From Gudongella sp. (GTDB lineage: Bacteria > Bacillota > Clostridia > Tissierellales > Tissierellaceae): a DNA stretch of 64,000 bases. The stretch covers positions 1 through 64,000 of the forward strand of contig JANKMX010000001.1 of the NCBI GenBank assembly GCA_024649995.1, in the 5' to 3' direction. A program made the translations under genes and the position numbers. The notes under the pieces were generated by a model. The model did not search any database, was not told the origin of the DNA, and worked only from the letters and a program-made list of their open reading frames with translations. This document shows, piece after piece, positions 36,641-46,840 of the stretch. Every line of letters starts with the position of its first letter. Position 1 is the first letter of the stretch.

Positions 36641-37243
36641 ATGGAATATTTCAAGTACGGAAATGAGGAAAAGGAGTATCTGGCAGCCAGGGATTCAATT
36701 ATGAAGGGCTTGATAGAAAAGTACGGTCACATTGAAAGGGAGGTAAATCCAGATCCCTTCTCTGCCCTTGTGGGAAGCATAGTCAGTCAGCAGATTTCAA
36801 CCAAGGCAGCAGAGACAGTGGAGCGTAGGCTGGTTCAACGGGCAGGGCAGCTGTCGGCGAAAAAACTGGATGGACTCAGTCTGGAGGAGATTCAGGAATG
36901 TGGATTATCCTTCAGGAAAGCAGGGTATATCAAGGGCATAGCTGAGGCTGCCATTGACGGGGCTGTGGACTTTGAGGCCCTTAAGAGCCTTCCCGATGAA
37001 GAGATAGTAAGGAGCCTAGTGGGCCTTAAGGGAGTTGGAAGATGGACAGCAGAAATGATGCTTATTTTCTCCTTTGGAAGAAAGGACGTTTTGAGCTTTG
37101 ACGATCTTGGAATAAGAAGGGGGCTTATGAGGGCCTATGGTCTGGAGGAGATCAGTAAGGATCAGCATCCACATTTCAGAGACCTTTTCAGTCCATACGG
37201 AACGGTTGCATCCCTCTATCTTTGGGAGGAAGCCTCAAACTAG
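36641..37243 (+). CDS. DNA-3-methyladenine glycosylase (HhH-GPD superfamily)
   Basis: ALVGSIVSQQISTKAAETV...LVGLKGVGRWTAEMMLIFSFGRKDVLSFDDLGIRRG. Confidence 0.92.
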   Translation: MEYFKYGNEEKEYLAARDSIMKGLIEKYGHIEREVNPDPFSALVGSIVSQQISTKAAETVERRLVQRAGQLSAKKLDGLSLEEIQECGLSFRKAGYIKGIAEAAIDGAVDFEALKSLPDEEIVRSLVGLKGVGRWTAEMMLIFSFGRKDVLSFDDLGIRRGLMRAYGLEEISKDQHPHFRDLFSPYGTVASLYLWEEASN

Positions 37244-37267
37244 GAATGTTTGAAAGGAGTGAAACAT

Positions 37268-37606
37268 ATGAGAAAGATAGCATTTTTTGCATTCAGAGGG
37301 GATGATATGTGTTTTATGCACCTGGTCCTTAATGCTTTGGACCTTCACAAGAAGGGATATCCCGTTAAGATTATCATGAAGGGTGAAGCGGTAACCATTA
37401 TAGAGAAGCTTGAGAAGGGTGAGAACAAACCATACCTCAAGGCAAAGGAGCTGGGATTGTTTGACTGCATCTGCAAGGCATGCTCTGCAAAGCTGGGGGT
37501 ACTTGAGTTCAACCAGACGGTGGGAATACCTTTGAAGGGAAATCTGGAGGGTCATCCGGCCATGGAGGACTACATAAGGGAAGGCTATGAAATCATTACA
37601 CTTTAA
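37268..37606 (+). CDS. DsrE-like cytoplasmic protein
   Basis: KIAFFAFRGDDMCFMHLVLNALDLHKKGY...CICKACSAKLG. Confidence 0.65.
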   Translation: MRKIAFFAFRGDDMCFMHLVLNALDLHKKGYPVKIIMKGEAVTIIEKLEKGENKPYLKAKELGLFDCICKACSAKLGVLEFNQTVGIPLKGNLEGHPAMEDYIREGYEIITL

Positions 37607-37620
37607 ACTTGAAAAACGCT

Positions 37621-37647
37621 AAAAAGCGCCCCTTTGGGGTGCTTTTT
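37621..37647 (+). terminator. Rho-independent terminator
   Basis: AAAAAGCGCCCCTTTGGGGTGCTTTTT. Confidence 0.9.
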
Positions 37648-37782
37648 CACATTCAAATATATTTTGATTAAAGAAAAGATTCATGTTATAATGAATAGGT
37701 GTAGAATTAAGACTTGTTTGAAAATTGCAGTAATTGAAAAGGTTATAATATCTTTTAAAATTCTAGTTAGGGGGAATGTATC

Positions 37783-39852
37783 TTGAAAGCGTATTCAACG
37801 GAAAAGATCAGAAACGTAGCCCTTCTCGGGCACAGCAGTAACGGAAAGACCACTTTAACAGAAGCAATGCTATTTGCAACAGGTGTAACTACAAGACAGG
37901 GAAAGGTAACAGATGGAAATACAATGTCAGACTTTGACAAGCAGGAGATTGCCAGACACGTCTCAATCGGAACATCAGTTATCCCGGTGGAATGGAACAA
38001 TACAAAATTCAATATACTGGACACACCAGGATATTTCGACTTTATCGGTGAAATGTATGGGGCCAAGAGGGCAAGTGAAGGCTCAGTGCTTCTAGTGGAC
38101 GCTTCTTCGGGAATTGAGGTTGGAACTGAGAAGGCATGGAAAAACCTTGAGAAGTATGACACACCAAGAATCATATTCGTAAATAAAATGGACAAGGAAA
38201 ATATCAACTTTGATAAGTTGCTTGAAGATCTGATAGGCCAGTTTGGGGACAAGATAGTTCCTTTCGCATACCCAAATGCAACAGGTGAGGGTTTCAACGG
38301 CTTTGCAAATCTTATAGATGAAGTTGCTTATGAATACGATGGAAAGAACAGAAAGGAAGTTCCCTTAAACGATGCCCAAAAGGCAAAGATTGATGAATAC
38401 AGGGAGCTGTTCCTGGAAAGGATTGCCCTTTCCGAAGAGGCTCTAATGGAGAAGTATTTTGAGGGGGAGGAGTTCACCCAGGAAGAGATAACAAGGGGAA
38501 TAAGGGGAAGCGTTTCAAACGGAACCCTGGTACCACTTGTTGTAGGCTGTGCTGAAAAGGCGATTGGAGCAGATTTCCTTCTTGACCTTATTCAAAGATA
38601 CATTCCGTCTCCAGCTGATGTTGGAAGCGTAGAGGGAACCAAGGACGGAGAGGAGATCATCAGAAAGGTGGATGTAAACGAGCCATTCTCAGCTGTTGTC
38701 TTCAAGACCGTAGTTGACCCCTTCGTAGGAAAGCTGACCCTGTTCAAGGTTGTTTCAGGTAAGCTGACAAGAGATACCGAGGTTTACAACTCAACCAAGG
38801 AAAAGGCGGAGAAGCTGGGCGGCCTGTTTATCCTTAGGGGTAAGAACCAGGTTGATGTATCGGAGATCATGGCAGGGGATATTGGGGCGACTTCAAAGCT
38901 TGCCTACACCCAGACCGGTGACACCCTTTGCGACAAGAACAACCAGACACTTTATGAGACAATAAAGTATCCTCAGCCAACACTGTTCATGGCTGTTGAG
39001 CCAAAGAACAAGGGCGACGAGGAAAAGATAGGTACATCCCTAAACAAGATGATAGATGAGGATCCAACCTTTGTAATAGAGAGAAACACAGAGACCAAGC
39101 AGCTGCTAATCGGTGGACAGGGCAACATGCAGCTTACTGTTATTGTTGACAAGCTGAAGACAAACTTTGGGGTTGAAGTAGTTCTCAAGAGTCCAAAGAT
39201 TGCCTTTAGGGAGACCATAAAAGGCACAGCAACCGTACAGGGCAAGCACAAGAAACAGTCAGGTGGAGCAGGCCAGTATGGTGATGTCCATATGAGATTT
39301 GAGCCATGCGAGGAGGAGTTTGTCTTCCAGGAGGAGATATTCGGTGGATCCGTTCCAAGAAATTTCTGGCCGGCTGTTGAAAAGGGAGTCAGGGAATCCC
39401 TTGAGCACGGAGTTCTGGCAGGCTATCCTGTAGTAAACATCAAGGCTACACTATTTGATGGTTCATACCATGACGTTGACTCAAACGAGATGGCATTCAA
39501 GATTGCAGCCTCCGTTGCCTTCAAGAAGGGTATGGAGGAGGCAAAGCCAATTCTTCTTGAGCCCATCGTAAAGGTTGAGGTGAAGATTCCTGAGGACTAC
39601 ATGGGCGATGTAATGGGAGACATGAACAAAAGAAGAGGCAGGATTTTGGGTATGGAGCAGCAGGCTGACGGAAGCCAGAAGATCATAGCAGAAGCTCCCC
39701 ATACTGAGATGTTTGAGTACGCAATTGACCTTAGGGCTATGACCCAGGCAAGAGGAAGCTTCACAATGGAATTTGTAAGATATGAAGAAGTTCCTCAAAT
39801 GATAGCGGAAAAAATCATTGCAGAGGCAAAGGCAGAAAAAGAGAATAATTAG
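37783..39852 (+). CDS. Elongation factor G-like GTPase (EF-G paralogue)
   Basis: VALLGHSSNGKTTLTEAMLF, LDTPGYFDFIGE, FVNKMDKE; TTG start. Confidence 0.88.
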   Translation: MKAYSTEKIRNVALLGHSSNGKTTLTEAMLFATGVTTRQGKVTDGNTMSDFDKQEIARHVSIGTSVIPVEWNNTKFNILDTPGYFDFIGEMYGAKRASEGSVLLVDASSGIEVGTEKAWKNLEKYDTPRIIFVNKMDKENINFDKLLEDLIGQFGDKIVPFAYPNATGEGFNGFANLIDEVAYEYDGKNRKEVPLNDAQKAKIDEYRELFLERIALSEEALMEKYFEGEEFTQEEITRGIRGSVSNGTLVPLVVGCAEKAIGADFLLDLIQRYIPSPADVGSVEGTKDGEEIIRKVDVNEPFSAVVFKTVVDPFVGKLTLFKVVSGKLTRDTEVYNSTKEKAEKLGGLFILRGKNQVDVSEIMAGDIGATSKLAYTQTGDTLCDKNNQTLYETIKYPQPTLFMAVEPKNKGDEEKIGTSLNKMIDEDPTFVIERNTETKQLLIGGQGNMQLTVIVDKLKTNFGVEVVLKSPKIAFRETIKGTATVQGKHKKQSGGAGQYGDVHMRFEPCEEEFVFQEEIFGGSVPRNFWPAVEKGVRESLEHGVLAGYPVVNIKATLFDGSYHDVDSNEMAFKIAASVAFKKGMEEAKPILLEPIVKVEVKIPEDYMGDVMGDMNKRRGRILGMEQQADGSQKIIAEAPHTEMFEYAIDLRAMTQARGSFTMEFVRYEEVPQMIAEKIIAEAKAEKENN

Positions 39853-39859
39853 TCAATTG

Positions 39860-39891
39860 TTCAGCCCGGTTTTAAACCGGGCTGAAATTTT
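39860..39891 (+). terminator. Rho-independent terminator
   Basis: TCAGCCCGGTTTTAAACCGGGCTGA. Confidence 0.85.
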
Positions 39892-39914
39892 ATGTAACTA
39901 TTGCAAAATAATGG

Positions 39915-39942
39915 TTTACATGGAATTATATTGTGGTATAAT
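39915..39942 (+). promoter_or_regulatory. SigA-type promoter TTTACA-N16-TATAAT
   Basis: Near-consensus hexamers upstream of riboswitch. Confidence 0.7.
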
Positions 39943-40007
39943 GACTATATAAATCAATATGTACAAGAATGTTTGGTATGACAAATGCAAGAAGGTGATT
40001 CCTTTTT

Positions 40008-40100
40008 GTGTACTGTCAAACGACAAAGGCAAACCTATCGAAAGGTAGGGACGCAAAGCTATAGGGCCTGAAAAGGCAGCCAGCTACCGAAAGGAGAGTT
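40008..40100 (+). ncRNA. c-di-GMP-I (GEMM-I) riboswitch
   Basis: GGCAAACCTATCGAAAGGTAGGGACGCAAAGCTATAGGGCCTGAAAAGGCAGCCAGCTACCGA matches GEMM-I consensus (GCAAACC, GNRA tetraloop, GGGACGCAAAGC, AGGTACCGA-like). Confidence 0.9.
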
Positions 40101-40105
40101 TACAC

Positions 40106-40888
40106 GTGAAAAGGAGAATATTGAGCCTTTTAATGGCATTTGTTTTTTTATTTGGAATAGTTGGGACATCAAACGCTGCTGAAAGCTTCGGCGTTACAAC
40201 CATAGATAACAATCAGCTTATGATTAACAGCGTGGCATATGGAAACAATATGAGAGTCATGGTGGAAAAGGGTACCGAGAAGTACTTCTACAGCATGAAC
40301 AATACCCAGGAATTCATTCCTCTTCAGCTAGGAGATGGAGTCTACACCGTGAAGCTTCTTAAGAACATCGAGGGGAACAAGTACCAGGTTCTGGGAAAAT
40401 CAGAAGCCAATATATCCCAGTGGAATGAGAATGTATACCTGACATCAAGCCAACCTGTATACTGGAGCGAGCAGACAGCCATGGAAGGCTTGGCAGCAAG
40501 CCTGTTTGCTGAGACGGATTCTGATTACCAGAAGATGCTGAAGGCATACAAGTACATGGTTAACAACATTAAATATGACTATGAGAAGATAAACTACCTA
40601 AGCGATTCCTACATACCGTCAATCGATGAGACCATAACAAGTGGTCAGGGAATCTGCTACGATTATTCGGCACTTTTCGCAGGTCTGTTAAGATCCCAGG
40701 GGATCCCGACCAAACTGGTAAAGGGATACGCTGCTGGAGTTGACGTTTACCACGCATGGAATGAGGTATATGTAAACGGAAGCTGGATAATAATCGACAC
40801 AACATTTGATGCAGCTTACTACCAGAATGACATGACTGTCAAGATGGCAAAGAGCCAATTGGAATACCAAAAAGTTCGAGAATATTAA
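40106..40888 (+). CDS. Secreted transglutaminase-like (cysteine protease fold) protein
   Basis: Signal peptide; GQGICYDYSALFAGLLRSQGIPTKLVKGY, VYHAWNEVYVNGSWIIIDTTFD Cys-His-Asp triad; GTG start. Confidence 0.9.
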   Translation: MKRRILSLLMAFVFLFGIVGTSNAAESFGVTTIDNNQLMINSVAYGNNMRVMVEKGTEKYFYSMNNTQEFIPLQLGDGVYTVKLLKNIEGNKYQVLGKSEANISQWNENVYLTSSQPVYWSEQTAMEGLAASLFAETDSDYQKMLKAYKYMVNNIKYDYEKINYLSDSYIPSIDETITSGQGICYDYSALFAGLLRSQGIPTKLVKGYAAGVDVYHAWNEVYVNGSWIIIDTTFDAAYYQNDMTVKMAKSQLEYQKVREY

Positions 40889-40916
40889 ATTAAGCCTGTT
40901 AGGGCTTAATTTTTTT
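40889..40916 (+). terminator. Rho-independent terminator
   Basis: TTAAGCCTGTTAGGGCTTAATTTTTTT. Confidence 0.8.
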
Positions 40917-40923
40917 GGGTAAA

Positions 40924-40940
40924 AGACAAAGAAAGTCAAA
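40924..40940 (+). promoter_or_regulatory. CtsR operator AGACAAA-GAA-AGTCAAA
   Basis: Tandem heptad with 3-nt spacer, 1 mismatch to (A/G)GTCAAANAN(A/G)GTCAAA, directly upstream of ctsR. Confidence 0.7.
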
Positions 40941-40960
40941 GTCAGAAGGAAGGGATTAGC

Positions 40961-41416
40961 ATGGCTGGATTGAGCAACCTCATCGAACAGTTTATAAAGG
41001 AACTGATCGATGAGATGGACGGTGTGGTTGAAATACAGAGAAATGAGCTGGCAAGCCAATTTGAATGCGCACCCTCTCAGATAAACTATGTCCTGAGCAC
41101 AAGATTTACCCCATATAAAGGCTACTATATCGAGAGTAGAAGAGGTGGCGGTGGGTATATTAAAATAGTAAAAGTGAAGCTCCAGGAGGATCTGAGTCTT
41201 AACAATATAATCCAGAATATAGTTGGGGAATCACTGACAGAAAACAAGGCATATGAGATTGTTGCGGCCCTAGGGGAGGAAGAGGTAATATCCCCGAGGG
41301 AGGCTGAGATCATAAAGGCTGCCGTAAGTGACAGGGCCTTCAATTGTGACCCTGGAGAGAGAAATGTAATTAGAGCATCTGTCCTAAGGAACATACTGCT
41401 GGTTCTTGTAAAATAG
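40961..41416 (+). CDS. ctsR: CtsR transcriptional repressor
   Basis: SNLIEQFIKELIDEMDGVVEIQRNELASQFECAPSQINYVLSTRFT...RGGGGYIKIVK. Confidence 0.97.
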   Translation: MAGLSNLIEQFIKELIDEMDGVVEIQRNELASQFECAPSQINYVLSTRFTPYKGYYIESRRGGGGYIKIVKVKLQEDLSLNNIIQNIVGESLTENKAYEIVAALGEEEVISPREAEIIKAAVSDRAFNCDPGERNVIRASVLRNILLVLVK

Positions 41417-41422
41417 ATTGGA

Positions 41423-41914
41423 GTGAGACAGACTATGAAATGCGAATCCTGCAATGAAAGGGAAGCCAAGATTCACTACACCAGCATAATAAACGGAGTC
41501 ATGGAAGACCATCATCTCTGTGAAATATGTGCTGCGGGCATACAGAAGGACATCCAGGAGAATTTCCCCCTGCACAAGCTCTTTGAGGGAGTTACGGTTG
41601 ATACCAAATGCCCCAGTTGTGGATTGAGCTACGAGAAGTTCAGGTCCACAGGCAAGCTTGGATGCTCAAGATGCTATGACGCATTTGGAAAGGAGCTGTC
41701 AAATGTCATCCGTGGAATCCATGGGCACACAAAGCATAGCGGAAAGATTCCAAAGAGAGGCTACTCGATGGTAAGGCACCAGGAGGATATAGACAGCCTT
41801 GACAAGGAGCTCCAGGAAGCCGTAAAACAGGAGGAGTATGAGAGGGCTGCTGTCCTACGGGATGAAATAAAGAGGATCAGAAACATAATGGATTCAGACA
41901 AAAGAGGTGAGTAG
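41423..41914 (+). CDS. mcsA: McsA protein arginine kinase activator
   Basis: CESCNEREAKIHYT, CPSCGLSYEKFRSTGKLGCSRCYDAF. Confidence 0.95.
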   Translation: MRQTMKCESCNEREAKIHYTSIINGVMEDHHLCEICAAGIQKDIQENFPLHKLFEGVTVDTKCPSCGLSYEKFRSTGKLGCSRCYDAFGKELSNVIRGIHGHTKHSGKIPKRGYSMVRHQEDIDSLDKELQEAVKQEEYERAAVLRDEIKRIRNIMDSDKRGE

Positions 41915-41915
41915 G

Positions 41916-42932
41916 ATGACAATTTGGCTAGATCCGCAGGAATACGACCCAGTGGTTGTAAGCACTAGACTAAGGGTGGCGAGAAATCTCCGGGAAGAGG
42001 TATTTCCTCTTTATTCTACCAGAGACCAGGCCCAGGAAACTGCAGATGAGATTATAAATGCCGTTGATGAGAAATTCCCCGAGGGTGATTACAGGCTTTA
42101 CCGATTAAGGGAAATGGAAAGCCGTGAAAGGGTCAGGTTTATGGAGAACCACATCATAAGCCCGGGACTTCTTGAGCATATAGACAAGGGCTGCTTTTTC
42201 ATGCGTGAGGATGAGAGGGTAACCATCATGATCAATGAGGAGGATCACATCAGGCTTCAGACATTGTTGCCAGGCTTGGACCTAATGGGTGGCTGGGAGC
42301 TGTGCTCCCAGATTGATGACCTTCTGGAGGAAAAGCTTGATTTTGCATATCACGCAGAGTACGGTTATCTGACAGCCTGTCCCACAAACACGGGAACGGG
42401 ACTCAGGGCTTCTGTGATGCTTCATCTGCCAGGTGTGACAATGACCGGGCACATTGGTAGCATAATCAACGCCCTAAGAAAGATAGGCCTTACCATAAGG
42501 GGACTCTATGGCGAAGGTACCGAGGCTGTAGGGGACCTTTACCAGGTATCAAACCAGCTTACCCTTGGCGAGTCCGAGGAGGAGATAATCGAGAAGCTCA
42601 ACAGGGTTGTCCAGCAGCTGATCAAGAGGGAAAAGAGCACAAGGACATACTTTATGGAAAAGAAGGAAACGGAGCTTGAGGACAAGGTCTACAGGTCTCT
42701 GGGAATTCTCAGAAGTGCAAGGATACTTTCCTCAAAGGAGGCCATGAAGCATATATCAATGGTTAAGCTTGGCTCTGACATCGGAATACTGAAGGATTTC
42801 AGGGGCAGCGACCTTATCAGGCTGATGATATGGATCAAGCCCGGGAATGTTCAGGTTTCAGAAAAAAGGGCCATGGACAAGAAGGAGAGAGACAAGGTCA
42901 GGGCGGACCTGACTAGAGAATATTTCAAGTGA
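41916..42932 (+). CDS. mcsB: McsB protein arginine kinase
   Basis: VVVSTRLRVARNLREEVFP; CPTNTGTGLRASVMLHLPG. Confidence 0.97.
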   Translation: MTIWLDPQEYDPVVVSTRLRVARNLREEVFPLYSTRDQAQETADEIINAVDEKFPEGDYRLYRLREMESRERVRFMENHIISPGLLEHIDKGCFFMREDERVTIMINEEDHIRLQTLLPGLDLMGGWELCSQIDDLLEEKLDFAYHAEYGYLTACPTNTGTGLRASVMLHLPGVTMTGHIGSIINALRKIGLTIRGLYGEGTEAVGDLYQVSNQLTLGESEEEIIEKLNRVVQQLIKREKSTRTYFMEKKETELEDKVYRSLGILRSARILSSKEAMKHISMVKLGSDIGILKDFRGSDLIRLMIWIKPGNVQVSEKRAMDKKERDKVRADLTREYFK

Positions 42933-42944
42933 TGGAGGTATATT

Positions 42945-45383
42945 ATGGGAATGTTTGGTAGATTCACTGAAAGGGCACAGAAATCAATTTTGCTTGCCCA
43001 GGAGGAGGCAAAGAAGTTCAATCACAACTATGTGGGAACAGAGCATCTTCTGCTGGGTCTTATTGCTGAGGAACAGGGCATAGCAGCCTTGAGCCTCAAG
43101 GAGATGGGGGTTACCCTGGACAATGCAAGAAAGCAGGTTTATGACATTGTGGGAATGGGTGAAGAGACAGTGGAGCTGGTTGGATTTACCCCAAGGACCA
43201 AGAAGATATTTGAGCTTGCAGTGAGTGAGGCAAGAAACCTGGGACACAACTACGTTAGCACGGAGCACCTGATCCTTGGCCTTATTGGGGAAGGAGAGGG
43301 AATAGCTGTAACCATCCTAAGGAGGATGGGAGTTGACCCTGCCAAGCTGGCGGAGTCCGTTGCAAAGAAGCTTACCCAGGCAACACCAAAGCAGCAGCAG
43401 GCTCAGCAGCAACAGCAAAATGGGAAAAAGGGTCAATCAAACCTTGAAAAATACAGTATAGATCTTAACAAGATGGCACAGGATGGGGAAATCGACCCAG
43501 TAATAGGACGGATGAAGGAAATCGAAAGGGTTGTACAGGTCCTGAGCAGAAGAACCAAGAATAATCCTGTCCTTATAGGGGAGCCTGGAGTGGGTAAGAC
43601 CGCCATAGCGGAGGGACTTGCCCAGAAGATAGTTGAAGGGGATGTCCCTGAAATCATAAAGGACAAGAGGATTGTGACCCTGGATCTGCCTGGCATGATT
43701 GCAGGTGCTAAGTACAGGGGTGAGTTTGAGGAGAGACTCAAGTCCGTGATGAAGGAGCTGAAGGATGCAGGTGATGTGATCCTCTTTATTGACGAGCTGC
43801 ACACAATAGTCGGAGCCGGAGCTGCAGAGGGGGCAATCGACGCCTCCAACATACTGAAGCCTACTCTTGCAAGAGGTGAGCTACAGATAATTGGAGCCAC
43901 CACAATAGACGAGTACAGGAAGCATATTGAAAAGGATACGGCCCTTGAAAGAAGGCTTCAGCCAATAATGGTTGAGGAGCCCAACATACAGGATACAATC
44001 AAGATCCTGGAGGGTCTGAGGGATAGGTACGAAGCCCACCATGGCGTGAAGATACTTGATGATGCCCTTGAGGCTGCAGCAGAGCTTTCCCACAGGTATA
44101 TCGCAGACAGGTTCCTGCCTGACAAGGCAATCGACCTGATAGATGAGGCTGCGTCGAAGATAAGGGTTAACACCTACGTTGCCCCGGATGACCTGAAGGA
44201 CCTTGAGGAAAGGCTGGAGGAGCTGGAGCATGAGAAGGAAGAGGCCATCAACACCCAAAACTTCGAGAAGGCGGCCAATATAAGGGACAAGGAAAAGGAT
44301 ATAAAGGAGCAGATTGAAAGCAGGAAGATTAAGTGGCAGAAGCAAAAGCAGGAGAATAACCTTGTTGTTGGCTACGATGAGATAGCTGAGATCGTATCCA
44401 ATTGGACCGGGGTTCCTGTAAGCAGAATGACCACTGAGGAAAGTGAAAGGCTCTTGAAGCTTGAGGAGGTTCTCCACAGAAAGGTGGTAGGCCAGGACCA
44501 GGCTGTCAAGGCAGTTTCAGCTGCGGTTAGAAGGGCAAGGGTAGGGCTCAAGGATCCAAGGAAGCCAATTGGAAGCTTTATCTTTGTGGGACCAACGGGA
44601 GTTGGAAAAACCCACCTTGCCAAGGCTCTTGCCGAAGCCCTCTTTGGTGAGGAGGATGCAATGATAAGGATTGACATGAGTGAGTATATGGAGAAGCACT
44701 CCGTGTCAAGACTTGTGGGGTCTCCTCCAGGATATGTTGGCTATGACGAGGGTGGTCAGTTGACGGAAGCGGTTAGAAGAAAGCCATATTCAGTTGTTCT
44801 TTTCGATGAAATAGAAAAGGCACACCCGGATGTCTTCAACATGCTTCTCCAGATTCTTGATGACGGCAGGCTCACGGATAACAAGGGGAGGACAGTTGAC
44901 TTCAAGAATACAGTCATAATCATGACCTCCAATGCCGGAGCGACCTCCATCAAGAAACAGAATGTACTGGGCTTTGCAGCTGCAGAGGACAAGGACGTCC
45001 AGGAATATGACAGAATGAAGGATATCATAACTGAGGAGCTTAAAAGGACCTTCAGACCGGAGTTTCTCAACAGGCTGGATGAGGTTATTGTATTCCACGG
45101 CCTTAAGGAAGACCAGGTTGAGGAGATTGTTGATATAATGGTAAGGGATCTTGAGAAGAGAATGGAGAAGATTGGTGTCAACATAAGGATTTCCGATGAA
45201 ACCAAGAAATATATTTCAAAGCACGGCTTTGACGCTGTGTTTGGGGCAAGACCTCTTGAAAGGACCATCAGAAAGATGATTGAGGATCAGCTTGCTGAGG
45301 AGATCCTTAAGGGTACGGTTTCCAAGGACGAAAGGATTAATGTTGAGTATGACGGAGAGAAGCTGACCTTCAACAAGGCATAA
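42945..45383 (+). CDS. clpC: ATP-dependent Clp protease ATP-binding subunit ClpC
   Basis: [50 protein letters not shown]. Confidence 0.98.
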   Translation: MGMFGRFTERAQKSILLAQEEAKKFNHNYVGTEHLLLGLIAEEQGIAALSLKEMGVTLDNARKQVYDIVGMGEETVELVGFTPRTKKIFELAVSEARNLGHNYVSTEHLILGLIGEGEGIAVTILRRMGVDPAKLAESVAKKLTQATPKQQQAQQQQQNGKKGQSNLEKYSIDLNKMAQDGEIDPVIGRMKEIERVVQVLSRRTKNNPVLIGEPGVGKTAIAEGLAQKIVEGDVPEIIKDKRIVTLDLPGMIAGAKYRGEFEERLKSVMKELKDAGDVILFIDELHTIVGAGAAEGAIDASNILKPTLARGELQIIGATTIDEYRKHIEKDTALERRLQPIMVEEPNIQDTIKILEGLRDRYEAHHGVKILDDALEAAAELSHRYIADRFLPDKAIDLIDEAASKIRVNTYVAPDDLKDLEERLEELEHEKEEAINTQNFEKAANIRDKEKDIKEQIESRKIKWQKQKQENNLVVGYDEIAEIVSNWTGVPVSRMTTEESERLLKLEEVLHRKVVGQDQAVKAVSAAVRRARVGLKDPRKPIGSFIFVGPTGVGKTHLAKALAEALFGEEDAMIRIDMSEYMEKHSVSRLVGSPPGYVGYDEGGQLTEAVRRKPYSVVLFDEIEKAHPDVFNMLLQILDDGRLTDNKGRTVDFKNTVIIMTSNAGATSIKKQNVLGFAAAEDKDVQEYDRMKDIITEELKRTFRPEFLNRLDEVIVFHGLKEDQVEEIVDIMVRDLEKRMEKIGVNIRISDETKKYISKHGFDAVFGARPLERTIRKMIEDQLAEEILKGTVSKDERINVEYDGEKLTFNKA

Positions 45384-45414
45384 GAATACACTAAGGTCCC
45401 GGGAGGAGAAATTA

Positions 45415-46782
45415 TTGGCTAAGAAAAGCAAGATAAACAGATGCAGTGAATGTGGATACGAAATGGTTGGATTTATGGGAAGGTGTCCTGAATGTGGCGC
45501 ATTCGGATCCTTTCAGGAAGTTGAAAGGGCTGAAACCTCCTCCGGTAGAAAGGTAAAGACCGCAACCACTGCAGAAAGACTAAACAGGATACAGGCAACA
45601 AACAGTATGAGGATAAAGACCTCCATAAATGAGTTTGACAGGGTTATGGGTGGCGGAATCATAAAGGATTCCGTCACAATACTAACTGCCAAGCCAGGTG
45701 CGGGAAAATCCACCCTGCTTCTCCAGGTTGCAAACGACCTGGCAAGACAGGGAATCAAGACCCTCTATGCCTCGGGAGAGGAGTCAACCTCCCAGATCAA
45801 GTCAAGGGCTGACAGAATCCTCAAGCAGATTCATGACGATCTTCATGTTGTTTCGGACAACAGCCTGAACTCCATTCTTGATATCATAGAGAAGACAGAT
45901 GCTAGATTCATCATTGTTGACAGCATCCAGACCTTCACATTGGATGAGTTTCCAACATCCAGGGCAGGCTCTCCCACCCAGACCATGGAATGTGCATACG
46001 AGCTTGTAAAGATTGCAAAAAGACCTGAAAAGCCCAGGATCGTCTTCATAGTCGGTCAGATGACAAAGGATGACGAATTGGCAGGTGTTAGGGCTCTTGA
46101 GCATTTGGTGGATACTGTTCTTGTGATCGAGGGAGAAAGTGGCGAGGAGCTGAGAAGCCTGGTCTCAACAAAGAACAGGTATGGGTCTACAGGCGAAATG
46201 GGTTTTTTCAATATGACAGAGGATGGAATGGTTTCAATAGACAACCCATCTGAGTACTTCATGACAAAAAGGTCTGAGGAGAACCAGGTCTCAGGAAGCG
46301 CCCTGACTGTTGTAAGGGAGGGAACAAGACCAATACTCCTTGAGGTGGAGTCTCTTGTATCCCCATCATTCACCCCATACCCGGCAAGGATTGGGGAATC
46401 CATGAAGCGTGAGCAGATGAACACCCTTGTGTCAATACTGGAGCAAAGGGGAGGAATGCCCCTATATGATAAGAATGTTGTAATAAAAACAACTGGAGGA
46501 ATCAAGCTAAAGGAGCATTCGGCAAACCTGGCCGTTATTGTCAGCATAGTTTCCTCAGTTCATGACAGAGCGGTGGGTAGTGATATGGTATTCCTGGCTG
46601 ATGTTGGCTTGACTGGGGAGCTCAAGAAGGTTCCTTCCCTGGATGCCAGGCTTAGGGAGGCAGACAGGATGGGAATTAGGACTGCCTTTGTATCCGCAGA
46701 CTACGGAAGGGGAACCAAGCTTGAGAATCTCAAGGTTGTAAGGCTCAGAACCCTGAAGGATGTTCTTGGAAAGGTATTTTAG
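45415..46782 (+). CDS. radA: DNA repair protein RadA
   Basis: CSECGYEMVGFMGRCPECGAFGSF; KNRYGSTGEMGFF; TTG start. Confidence 0.97.
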   Translation: MAKKSKINRCSECGYEMVGFMGRCPECGAFGSFQEVERAETSSGRKVKTATTAERLNRIQATNSMRIKTSINEFDRVMGGGIIKDSVTILTAKPGAGKSTLLLQVANDLARQGIKTLYASGEESTSQIKSRADRILKQIHDDLHVVSDNSLNSILDIIEKTDARFIIVDSIQTFTLDEFPTSRAGSPTQTMECAYELVKIAKRPEKPRIVFIVGQMTKDDELAGVRALEHLVDTVLVIEGESGEELRSLVSTKNRYGSTGEMGFFNMTEDGMVSIDNPSEYFMTKRSEENQVSGSALTVVREGTRPILLEVESLVSPSFTPYPARIGESMKREQMNTLVSILEQRGGMPLYDKNVVIKTTGGIKLKEHSANLAVIVSIVSSVHDRAVGSDMVFLADVGLTGELKKVPSLDARLREADRMGIRTAFVSADYGRGTKLENLKVVRLRTLKDVLGKVF

Positions 46783-46800
46783 ATTGAATTTAGAATAAAA

Positions 46801-46840
46801 AAGACACTCTGAAAACTGTTCCTTGTTTTCAGAGTGTCTT
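46801..46840. terminator. Bidirectional terminator
   Basis: AAGACACTCTGAAAAC/GTTTTCAGAGTGTCTT. Confidence 0.85.

Noticed and set aside
43390-43430. CAG/CAA-rich stretch in clpC ([13 protein letters not shown]) as a repeat element
   Set aside because: Ordinary Gln-rich linker between the ClpC N-domain and first AAA domain.
43433-45268. Long minus-strand ORFs across clpC (43433..43903, 43881..44477, 44756..45268)
   Set aside because: Low-complexity Ser/Leu-rich translations typical of antisense frames of a conserved gene.
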